NCBI GenBank assembly: GCA_951230915.1
Contig: OX579633.1
Span: forward strand, 1,860,001 to 1,924,000
Source: Antitrichia curtipendula
Taxonomy: Eukaryota; Streptophyta; Bryopsida; Hypnales; Leucodontaceae
Reading direction: 5' to 3'
Length of the DNA: 64,000 nt
Position 1 is the stretch's first letter. Every line of letters starts with the position of its first letter. Shown piece by piece: positions 46,390 to 56,438 of the stretch. The translations under genes and the position numbers were made by a program. Under the pieces are notes generated by a model, which had not been told where the DNA came from, did no database searches, and was given only the letters and a program-made list of their open reading frames with translations.

Positions 46390-47870
46390 CCTTCATCTCC
46401 TAAGTTTTAAGGTCATTTTTTGTCCCGAAGCACACAAAAATGCCTTTTGTAATGCAAACAACAAATTTCTAAAATATTTGTTTCTATTATATAATCAACT
46501 TTAGGATCCTGCACTAAACCAATATGAAAATGCCTAAAAAAAAATTCAAAAACTTCAACCATATTATTACAAAATATATGCGTTTCAAATGAAAAAAACC
46601 ATTTTCTTTTTTTCCCTGACAAACTGGATCAGGATTGTCATCGTCACGTCATATTTGGATGAATGTGACGCTAACAAAACATTAGGATCCAATCCCAGCT
46701 TCCATCAGGATCCAAAAAAATAAAATAAAATAAATTTTATTTTTTTTGGACGGTCCGTCCTTGTCGACGGCCGGTTCGTCCTGTTGACAGTCGGTCCGTC
46801 CAGGTCGACGGACAGGCCGTCCTAGAAAAAAAATAAAAATAAAAATAATTTTTTTTTGGATCCTGACGCGATCTCAACATGTCAGGACGCGTCCAGACCG
46901 ACGCTGACGGACATCCTGACGTGAAAAGCCAACGTCACATCATAATGGACAACCCTGAACTGGATTATAAGACCCCAAGCCTTACTTTTAAATTTTCGTA
47001 CTACAAAATGTGAATTTTTTGCCATTGAAGATTTGAGTTGAAAGTTCAAAAAACAAAACTCAGAAAACCTCTTGTGATTTTCATTCTTTAAAAAACTAAG
47101 AAGTTGAAGCAAATACAAATAATAGGAAAAACTGAATTGTTTACAGATAGAATCAAGTAATTGACATACACTAATTTCAATTGTGAGATTGTTTTAGAAA
47201 GAAAAATGAATCGTGTCCAACTTTTTTTTAATTCAAAATTATTAAAATTGAATTCATTACAAAATAAATTTGATACATTATTTTTCTATAAATTTGCTGA
47301 GATTGATGGCCTGCAAAACAAGAAACTTATAACTTTCACATCAGTTACTCAAACGGTATGAATCAAATCTTTTTAAATAGAAAAGATATGTGTACTATAA
47401 AACAAATATTTGAAGTTTTTTCTCTGTTTGCTCTTGCTTATGAGGGACTTATTGTCGCATAACTTTTGCTCACAAGCACCAATTTAAATGAAAATTATAT
47501 TCTCAAAAATCTAAATATTTTCTTTATCTTAGAAAAAAATGTCAAAAAATCTTGCCAGAAATGAAGATCACAAGTATCTGTCTAAAGTTCAAAAAACATT
47601 ACAAATAATTTTTGCTTTTAAAAAGGCTACAAGTTTTGAAATACATTCACCTTCACCGGCACGAGTAGAGAGAAATTCAAACTATTTTTGTTTTTTAATG
47701 AAAACAGTTGATGTATCACTACTTGTGACAAGTGGGTGCTACATCAAGTTCAATTTTTTGCAATATATTTTTTTCAAATTTTTTTTTTTATATTTTTGTA
47801 TTTACATTATGGCATTCAAAAAAAATCCCCTCAAAGTTCCTCCTAGGGCTTAGAGGTTTCCTAATGCCCC
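46390..47870. repeat. AT-rich repeat family, copy 2, split by a hAT MITE
   Basis: Relative of 35895-36840 (shared ordered words listed there). Its continuity is interrupted by the MITE at 46630-46957; similarity resumes after it with 'gatttgagttgaaagtt'. Ends near 'cctcctagggcttagagg'. Confidence 0.6.
46630..46957. mobile_element. hAT-type MITE (328 bp) with perfect 8-bp target duplication, copy 2
   Basis: Ends CAGGATTGTC (46630-46639) and GACAACCCTG (46948-46957) are 10-bp inverted repeats with one mismatch. The flanking 8-bp duplication is AACTGGAT (46622-46629 and 46958-46965), perfect. The interior repeats 'ggacggtccgtcc', 'ccgtccaggtcgacgg' and two AAAATAAAAT/TTTTTTGGATCCTGA blocks, and its outer parts resemble the MITE at 7924-8130. 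Confidence 0.9.
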
Positions 47871-49179
47871 TAGAAGGACTTCTAAAACTTCAGGGACTAA
47901 TGTTATTTTAACTCTGGAATGCTATTTTATTACTAGAATTTTGCTCTCATTATTGAATTGTTGGTTCATTGTAAGAAATTCAGTTTCATTGTAGTAAACG
48001 TAGCCTTCTTATTTAAAAAATAAAAAATTGTTGGCATATTTATTATAATAAATGAGTGTTTGAGTTTGAAAAAATTATTTTAAATTGTTAATCCCTTTTA
48101 AGAACACTGCCAATATAGTGGCATGGCCATCTACATGGTATTTTTCACTATACAATGCATGCTAATTGAATCTCCAAGTATGGATTTTGTATTATTCTTA
48201 GTAATGAGATTTTTCTTCCATTTTTTGATATCCTGAATGTTGAAATTTTATGAAGAGGTGAAAAGAAGGGGGAGGGGGGAGAAATGTAAACCCTTAAAAA
48301 GAAGAAATCGTTTAATCTATTTTATCTGAGAGTTTTCTTAAGAAAATTAAGAATTAATTTTTTGCAAAGGATGGTATGAAGTTGCAAACTTAATTTAGTA
48401 TGAGCAATCTTGTGACGTTACAAAATTAAGTCTTGTGCTTTAGTCGATAGAATATTATGTGCAAAAATAAAATTGAGAATATTAATTAATAAATTTTATT
48501 GTATTGATTTTAGCATGTCATTATTTAAGATTGTTGATTTATATTTTTTATACAACTATATTAAAATAATTTCAAATGATTATATAGAAAATAATAAATT
48601 GTATATACTATGTAATGTTTTATTCTTAATATCTTGGCAAACGACAGGCACCTCGCCACAAGCACAACATCTTTGAACCTTGCATCTTAAATCAACGCAA
48701 TATTGTGGTTGATATTCAAATATTTTAAAGAAACAGAGATGACGTGCTCTCCCTTGTGATTCTTAGAATTGCGATTCTTTTGGAAGACAAATGACCCTAC
48801 ATTTCAAACATTCTCTACTAAATGATAATAGAATGAAAAACACTTCACAATTACAATAATACTAGAACTTCTCTTAAAAAAATCAAGGACAAAACAATTC
48901 TACAAATGTTTAAAACAAAAATTATCCTAAAAACGATAAACTAAACATTTAAAAAAAAAAAAAGCAGCCACTTTGATTTCAAAGAAACAAGCTGAACAAT
49001 TGCACAATAAAAGCACTAAAGAATAATAGATAACAACAATTTAAAAAAAAAAGTTTGCAATATAGATGTGTCATTTCAAAAGTTGCAGTGACAATTTTAA
49101 AGCTTTCTAATCAAATAGAAATCAAAAGATACAAAACAAAAATGTTCTCCGAAAACACACTTGAAATTTCAGATTTTAG
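47871..49179. other. Very AT-rich intergenic DNA
   Basis: No gene, element end or RNA recognised. Confidence 0.3.
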
Positions 49180-49890
49180 ATCATCATCTTAGGAATCCAT
49201 GATGATGTGGCACTTCAAAATTGGACATTCCATACATGAGTTATGAACGGATGAAGTTTTATTTCTTAAAATTTCATTCATCCATAACTCATGCATACAA
49301 CGTCGTATCAAGAAGCGTAATAATAATCCAAAACACCCGTCTCTAGACCTACAACACTGTTTTAGGTCAAAATTCTAAAATCAATCAACTTAAAAAAGTC
49401 AACTATGAGGGTCATCAAAGTCAAACTGACCATAATTTCAAAAAAAAATCCTATGTTTGGCATTTTTTTTTATTTCATTGTCTTTACAACCCTTGAAAAT
49501 GGGGGTGTGGTACCTTCTAATCTTTCAACTTCCTCACTATGACAAAAATAACAACCCTAATTCCCTAAATGCCACTTTTAAAACGTACATAACAACCAAC
49601 CCTAAACTTTATAAGAGACACCAACACCACCATTAGATTCACAACACCCACAAATAGGGGAGATAGGTTTATTTCAAATTTCAAAACACCTTATCCTAAA
49701 AAAGAATCAACTAACCTTCCAAATGTCCAACTTGCTATATCTCGCAAACGATGAAATTTTTTAGGCTTTTTATTGCACCACTGGATGCGCACCCTATAAA
49801 AATGGGAGGGGGGGTAGGCCAAAATTCAACCCAAAAAAAATATGTGAAAAATTCGGGGATACCTTTGTAATCCTAAACCCTAAACTTTTG
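49180..49890. repeat. Dispersed block related to 42247-43445, copy 2
   Basis: Contains 'attcatccataactcatgca' (as in the 297-bp units) followed by 'ctatatctcgcaaacg', a G-run, 'ggtaggcc' and 'taatcctaaaccctaaac' (as in 43280-43445). The order is the same as in the 42-43 kb region, so both belong to one larger repeat. Confidence 0.6.
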
Positions 49891-50280
49891 GTCCGCTAAC
49901 TCATCTGAGTACTCATATAGTGCCTCTGGCTTAACACGAGCAACTGCTGCTGCAGGTACTAAGTCCTCTATCACAATAGGCACTACAACCTCATCTATTC
50001 TGCTCCGCGCACGACTGCTCCGAGCTCGATTGATTCGCGTCGTCGTCTCCGCCCAAAAGCCCCACTGCGGTCGGTGCTGCGCTCCACACTCCGCATGCTC
50101 CACACTCCGCATACTCGTCTTGCGGCGCATGAAAGCACAGTACCCAAGAAATGCGACCGTGGCTGCGGGTGTTGCGCATAGTCGCGCGGCCCCAACGAAT
50201 GCTGCACATGGCGCCGCTAGGTTGAAGACGCCGCGACCGGGGAAGGGGTTGGGCTCGCACGTGGTCGCATGAGCCTAAAC
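49891..50280. other. CpG-rich patch of unknown origin
   Basis: From about 50000 to 50265 the DNA is much richer in CpG than its surroundings, with the duplicate 'gctccacactccgcat'. Several frames are open but none matches a known family. May be a gene fragment. Confidence 0.35.
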
Positions 50281-50339
50281 CCTAAAAGCCGTTAAAGCCG
50301 ACTTCAGAAGCGCACGTTCTTTTGCAAGAGATTGGTCTT

Positions 50340-50505
50340 CGTCCCTTGTTGCTGATACGCTAGCATCTCGACAGCTCGATATCTTAACACCTCGACATAT
50401 TCATATCTCCCTCTCTCAATATATCGATATCTCAACATCTCGATATAGCAGTATCTTGAGTCTTGACATCCCGATATATTGATATATCGATATCGAGACG
50501 ATTTC
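50340..50505. repeat. Degenerate tandem array of 'atctcgatat' (about 10-12 bp)
   Basis: Variants of 'atctcgacag', 'atctcgatat' and 'tatcgatatc' follow each other for about 165 bases. Period and spelling vary, so it is an old short-period array. Confidence 0.7.
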
Positions 50506-51180
50506 TTCCTCCTCATCGATGGCTCCATGAATTGACAGACAAAACATCTGGCTTCAAAGGGAATTTTAAGCATTGCAATAAACAAAAAGCGGTAAGTACG
50601 CGTTTTTTGGCCCATAGACCTATTGCAAGCTTGAAAAACCCTAATCTATAGAATTGCTAATTGAAGTAAGCCGCAATGGATTCTATTCTAAACTGTAAAG
50701 TAGAAGTGCAAGAATTGCAAGCAGAGGAAATCCTAAACTTGCAACTTGACATAATTTGCATGCAAATGAAGTATAGGAAAAGAAGAGAATTATATAGGAA
50801 ACAAAAATACAAATCGATTTACAACACGATCTTCAAGGCACAACAATTGAATGGTGATTAAACAACAATATTGGAAGTCACATAAGAAAGAATGGCAAAT
50901 TCGACCCTCTCACACTGAAAGCAAATTGGCACCAACAATACAAAGTTGAAAGAGAAGTAGGCAAAAGGGGTGGCTCAAATGCATAAATCCTTGACGAAAA
51001 AGCATAGAAAAACCTCAACTGCTCATTGAAAGTGGGTTCAACGATGTGGGTGAAAGAGGAAGTTCACACTTGTATCTGGCGACGGGAGCCTCACAATAGG
51101 CCGACAGCTGCCTCCCATCACTAGATGGCTACCAAATTTCAGGCAAGAAAAATTCAAAATTATTCTTTTAGGGGCCATTG
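50506..51180. other. Unassigned DNA left of the retrotransposon fragment
   Basis: Short frames without domains. A second LTR for the element at 51.2-52.9 kb was looked for here and not found. Confidence 0.3.
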
Positions 51181-51564
51181 ATCATAGAACCGAACTTTGT
51201 ATTACACTAGACACAAGGTTACTTAGGTGATTGAAAACATTTTCTAAAAAAATACGAAAACCAAATATATAACTTCGAGCAATACGAGCTCCCACAATTT
51301 GAACAACATTGGAGTGACTCTCTCCAAAAGGTGGGAATCAACAATTTTTGCATTGATTTGGATAAACTCTTGTATTTCATAATTGAGTTCAACACACTTG
51401 ATCGGCAAACCATTGCCGGGTCTTTAGGGTGCATCTCCCTCTACGACCTCAAAAAAGGACCCTACTCAACATGACAAAAGGATCCTCGACTAAAGAACTC
51501 GCTTGTCCTGATTTATGAAACGGGGGTCAACTTCCCAAACCTTCAGCCCAAAAAATCAAATACT

Positions 51565-52219
51565 GGTCGCTGAACTAAAGCAAGGACTCCGACTTCTTGC
51601 CCTGGCGGTCTTTTGTCTTGTGCTCCACAAAGACCTTGGCACCACCGGAGGCGTCCTCCTCATGATCAGCGTCCATGGTGTCAACGTCGCGGGTGAATTC
51701 ACGACGAAACTGCCGAAGGTCGGATTCCAGTTGAGCGATTCGTTGCAACAGTTACTCCAAATCGGGACGGTGCGCGATGACGGAGAAGTCTTGCGTCAGG
51801 TAGGCTTGAGAAACTGTCTCGTCCTTAATCCACGATGGCTGCGTGATAGGAAGACAAAGAGGGACAAGATGGGAAGACGGAGGGGACGAAATGGGACCGA
51901 AATCTGCACCAAGAACAGCAGACGAAACAATTGAAGATGAACTGGGAGTCGACTGGAGTCCGCTGGTGCAGCGACATAGACACTTCCTTGCGGGTTCTTC
52001 TGAAATCGGATCATCGTGTTGCATCTGGAGATGGGTCTTGACAAGACTGGGGTAGATTTCGAAGAAAGAGGGGAGTAAAAGAGTGACAATGTTGTAGGAA
52101 CGTAGTGAATGGCCTTCGCTTGTCCATATACCAAACTCTGGCTCCTCACGCCCAACCCGTTCCATGTTCAAAAGGGCTCCATTGATTCCCAGAGCCGCCC
52201 AATGGCGGCGGCTCATCAA
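51565..52219 (-). pseudogene. gag-like remnant of the LTR retrotransposon
   Basis: From 52219 a frame runs to a TAA near 51752; the same frame reopens as LLQRIAQLESDLRQFRREFT, then RDVDTMDADHEEDASGGAKV, ending near 51565. The second part is a charged coiled-coil typical of plant retrotransposon pre-gag regions. With the internal stop it is non-functional. No CCHC knuckle was seen. Confidence 0.45.
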
Positions 52220-52236
52220 TTACTCCGACAGCAGTC

Positions 52237-52252
52237 CCAGATTCTGACACCA
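52237..52252 (-). other. Primer-binding site, tRNA-iMet type
   Basis: TGGTGTCAGAATCTGG, 3 bases inside the LTR edge, differs from the canonical TGGTATCAGAGC at two positions of the first twelve. Confidence 0.65.
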
Positions 52253-52255
52253 TAA

Positions 52256-52868
52256 TGTCACGTACCTCTGGACTGTTAACTTCCAAATGAACGATTCTAA
52301 ATGTTCCAAATTGTGATATCTAACTCCAGAGGATGATTCCAGCAGGTTGAAACGTTGAAGGTACCAAATTCGGTAGAAATTTGACAAGGTTCGGGCGGCT
52401 CGAGGTGGTTGTGAGTGTGCCTCCAGTTGGGAACGGGGACAAACGTCCAAAAGAAGCAAAGGCGAGCTGTTTTCGGTGTTCCATGATCGGGCGTGGAGTG
52501 TTGTTTTATAGATTCATCAAACGTTTTTTTTCTACAGATCGGACACGAGAGCGCGTGTATACTCCGTCCGGTCGTCATCAAGACATTGAAGTACTTCTAT
52601 TTCCAATCACCAAAAAGCCGAAAAGCCTTGTCGTTGCATTCAAAGTCTCCTACTTGGTGCGTCTGTGGTTTTGTTTCCGAAATCGTTGCAAAGACGTCTC
52701 ATGGCGGCCTGAGTATTGTAGATGTGTAACACTTGTCAAATTGCGATGGTTTATAGGGTCGCTTGGATGGAGTCCTCTTTAGGGTTCCAAAGTGCTCTGT
52801 TTCTTCCTCTGCTCAACTTCTGATTCCCTGTTCTGTGCTCCGATGTAACCGATGTGAGGGCTAACACA
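52256..52868 (-). repeat. 5' LTR of the retrotransposon
   Basis: Starts TGTTAG and ends with TGACA in element orientation, about 611 bp. A TATAAA box lies at 52750-52755 (minus). The second LTR is missing, so LTR identity cannot date the insertion. Confidence 0.65.
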
Positions 52869-52951
52869 CTATTTTTTGGATACCACAGGATTCAAGATTG
52901 GTACGCTTCAATTCCATAGGTTGTTCTTTACACCCCAGCAAGCAAGCAACA

Positions 52952-53509
52952 ATGTCGGTTGAATGCAAGAAGTGCAACCCTCCTGTGTTTGTTACAAAAC
53001 GCAGGTTGAAAAACTACTCCAGACTCCATGCTCAAACTTGCACCGTAACGTTTCCGTTGGATGGCTGCGGATTGCAGGAGGCAGTCATTTTGCAACAAGG
53101 GGACATGGGATTTTTCGAGTATTCTCGTTGCCGAGCGTTCACCAGCAAACACCCATTGAATATGCAGGTCCATTGCAAAACTTGCATAAAAGCGAACTGC
53201 AGGACCAACGTCGAAGGGCCGAATGCCGATGTATCCGCTGCCATCTACCCATTCATTCCCACAAATGACACCCGAGACTCGTATATCGAATCCGAGTTGC
53301 ACTTCTTTGTGAATGAACGCCTTCGCGTAGCCATCTGTCGACCTTGCTAGTACGTAGTGGAGGCTGGGAGTATTAGCCAACATGTGAGTAGAGTGCATCG
53401 ACGCAAGGTGGATCTGAAGCGTCTGGCGATGGATATCGATCATTTTCAACTTCACCTTGGAAGTGCTTCTGTTGCTCCGTACCGAGTTGGGACCACAGCC
53501 CTGAGGTAG
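52952..53509 (+). pseudogene. OrsD-like (PF12013/DUF3505-type) zinc-finger protein fragment
   Basis: ATG 52952 leads CKKCNPPVF, ...HAQTC, FPLDGCGLQEAV, YSRCRAFTSKHPLNMQVHCK-C, and later LHFFVNERLRVAICRPC, then an in-frame TAG (53348-53350), then YVVEAGSISQHVSRVHRRKV. The last block (CxxC...Y.V....I..H....H) is the C2H2-like motif of OrsD-domain proteins, which occur in fungi and in plant and transposon-linked genes. The stop falls within the finger. The frame ends at 53509, where a CGGACG-rich tract beginning TAGGGTTGTCC starts, so the 3' part may have been cut by an insertion. Confidence 0.6.
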
Positions 53510-53795
53510 GGTTGTCCAGACGTCCGGACACCCTGGACGTCCGGACGTACGTCCAGAGTCCCAAGACGCTGGCCTCCGGACGTCCCTGGACATTCGGACG
53601 GACCCCAACCCCCCGTTCAATGGATGGTCGGACGAGGGGTCGGGAGGTCGGACGGGACTTCGGACGGAGGGTCAGAGGTCGGACGGGCCTTCGGGACGTC
53701 CGAGGTCGGATGGAAATGCGGACGCTCCGTCGGAGGTCGGACGGGCTGGAGGAAAGTCGGACGGGAGCGGGCGTCGGACTGGCGATTTTTTTCTT
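53507..53795. repeat. CGGACG-rich tract with hAT-like left end
   Basis: Begins TAGGGTTGTCCAGACG, close to the CAGGGTTGTC ends of the MITEs at 7.9 and 46.6 kb, followed by dense GTCCGGACG and GGTCGGACGG words. No right end with GACAACCC was found; the tract passes into the minisatellite. Probably a truncated member of the same hAT-type family. Confidence 0.5.
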
Positions 53796-53821
53796 AAATA
53801 AATATTTTTTCAAATTGAAAA

Positions 53822-54965
53822 GCCTTTAAGGTATTCAATTTCAAAAAGAAATGGGTAGAATAGGAAACTAAATACTCTCTAGGGTATTGAATTTTTTCTA
53901 AAAATGGGTAGAATAGGAAATTGAATACCTCGATTGGTATTGAATTTTTTTTTAGAAACAGGTGGAATAGGAAATTGAATACCTTGTAGGGTAATCAAAT
54001 TTTTTTTAAATGGGTTGAATAGGAAATAGAATACCCTACAGGAAATTCAATTATTTTTTAAAAATGGGTAGATTAGAAAATTGAACATCCTCTAGGGACT
54101 AGTGTATTGAATTTTAAAAAAAGATGGGTAGAATAGGAAATTGAATACCCTCTTACCCTCTAGAGTATTCGATTTTTAACCCAAAATGGGTAGAATAGGA
54201 AATGAAATACCCTGGAGGGTATAAACTTTAAAAAAATGAATCAATAGAGTAGGAAATTGAATACCCTCTAGGGTGTTCAATTTTTTTTTAAATGGGTTGA
54301 ATAGGAAATTGAATACCCTAGAGGAAATTCAATTTTCTTTTAAAAATGAATAGAATAGAAATTTGAACACCGTAGAGGATATTCAATTTTTTTTTAAATA
54401 GGTAGAATAGGAAATTGAATACGCTCTAGGATATTGAATTTTAAAAATAAAATGGGTAGAATAGGAAATTGAATACCCTTTAGGGTATTCAATATTTTTT
54501 TTAAATGGGTAGAATAGGAAAACTGAATACCCTAAAGGGTATTCAATTTGAAAAAAAAATGGGTACAATAGATATATATAGTACCCTCTACTCCTCTAGG
54601 GTATTCATTTTTTTTCTTAAATGGATGTTTCTTCAAATCCAATACCCTCAAGGATATTCCATTTTGAAAAAAAACTAGATAGAATACATATTGAATACCC
54701 TAGATTCCTAGAGGGTATTCAATTTTTTTAAAGAAATGGATACAATAGGAAATTGATTATCTTAGAGGGTATTCAATTTTTTTTTAAATGGGTGGAACAG
54801 GAAATTGAATACCCTAAAGAAGTAAAGGGTATTCAATTTTTTCAAAAAATGGGTACAATAGGAAATTGAATACCCTAAAGGGTATTGAATTTTTTGTTAA
54901 AAAAGGGTAGAATAGGAATTTGAATACCCTAAAGGGTATTCAATTTTAAAAAAAAATGGGTAGAC
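53822..54965. repeat. Palindromic AT-rich minisatellite, roughly 20 units of 50-80 bp
   Basis: Each unit combines 'ggtagaataggaaattgaat', then 'accctctagggtattcaatt' and a T- or A-run. The core GAATACCCT..AGGGTATTC is a perfect or near-perfect palindrome repeated along 1.1 kb, so each unit can form a hairpin. Unit lengths vary through changes in the A/T-runs. No coding potential. Confidence 0.9.
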
Positions 54966-55318
54966 ATTACTGAAAACCTAAATATAATGTACTCCATTTG
55001 CATTGTCCTATTACATGCACGTTCATATGACAATTCATACAACTTCTCACAGAACCTTATCAATCCAACATCCATCAACAAGAATTTATGCATTTTTGGT
55101 TAAAGCGGTTTATGTATTTCATATAAAAAATGATGGAGAAGATATACAATTTCTGGACACTATAGAATCCAAAATGTACATCCAATTGCATATAAATTGG
55201 TATATACTGGAAATGGAAAATAATACTATTTAGGCCACATGGTCCACAAACGTAAATCCTCACTTCTACGTTGATTAAATACTTCTACAGTTCTATAGTC
55301 TATATAGTACGCTCAAGT
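54966..55318. other. AT-rich spacer
   Basis: Nothing recognised between the minisatellite and the kinase-like fragment. Confidence 0.3.
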
Positions 55319-56170
55319 ATTAATATGAATGTCGGAAGTATTCATCTGGTATTGGCCAATTGTAAGAATTGGTAAATCGATTGGTAATTTCAGCCAAACT
55401 ACCTCGTGAACCGTTGTCTTCATTGCAAAGTCGCTCCAAGTATTGATGAAACACCATTGCCAAATCCTCATGGCTAAACTTTGTATGTCCTTGGATTTCC
55501 CGGTGTAACTTGTGGTAGGCCACTGACATGCATTGTTTGTTGATCTTCTGAGCTATTCGACCCACCGCATATTCCTCTGATTTTCGTGATAAATTGGGAA
55601 TGATTTTCACATCCGCATTTCGCTTATGCAAATATGCAATATTGGGGTCTATCCACCACCTCCTTTGCAAAGCTTCTTCCTTCTCACCCGCAGATGTGAA
55701 CGTGTACAAGGATTTGGGTGCTTCGCTACTTACGAAGTCAAGTCCCAATCGCAAACTCCAATGTAGACTAGGGACTCGTCTTCGGGAAAGTGAAACATGA
55801 TGTTGTCCGGGGAAATATCATTGTGGAGATGTCTAGCATTGTGCACTGCATTCATGATGTGCAGCTGTCGCAGTCCGAATCTTTGGTTTTCAGTTGTTTA
55901 TCTAGAAAACGGAACGGAAACTATCGATTAGTATGTAGGTTTTGTCTAGAAACAGCAGAGGACGGAAAATTAGGAAAGACATTGAAATAGTGGAGTAGTT
56001 CGAACGAATCCAATCCTAGTGGTGACACCCAGGAACCGGATTGGAATCGGATCCTTGTCCGGAAGTAGCAGTGGACCGGATTGGGGGTATAGAACCGGAT
56101 TAGGGTTAGACCGGATTGGTGGGACCGGACCGATAAACGTCATCATGACGGCTTTTAGGTTAGGAGAGAC

Positions 56171-56177
56171 TATAAAA
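56171..56177 (+). promoter_or_regulatory. TATA box upstream of the 538-codon ORF
   Basis: TATAAAA within 'gactataaaagccc', about 260 bases before ATG 56439, which allows a leader of about 230 bases. Confidence 0.55.
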
Positions 56178-56438
56178 GCCCAGGACCTCCTCAGTCACTC
56201 CCCATTTCCAAACGCTGTTTGGTGAGAGTATTTTTGGCGCTCCTCGTTTTCAAGTGTTGTGAGCGTGCGCGTGTTTGTGTGAGCAGTAGAGGTGTGCTGC
56301 AGGGTAGGTTTCCGGTTGCGTACCGATCGCTGTGCAGGTTTCCGGTTGAGATCGGAGAGAGAACGTGAGGACGGGACATGCGGCTAGGACTGTGTGAGGT
56401 AGAATCGGAAAGGACTGTCTTAGATCTAGTCTGTGTCC

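Larger units (their letters stand above)
51200..52868 (-). mobile_element. Partial LTR retrotransposon (minus orientation)
   Basis: On the minus strand, sequence begins TGTTAGCCCTCACATCGG at 52866, a widespread plant LTR start, and the LTR runs to about 52256, ending ...GTGACA. Three bases later comes TGGTGTCAGAATCTGG (52252-52237), close to the initiator-tRNA-Met primer-binding site TGGTATCAGAGC. Internal sequence with broken gag-like frames follows leftward. No protease, reverse transcriptase or integrase and no second LTR was seen, so the element is truncated or non-autonomous; the left border is approximate. Confidence 0.75.
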
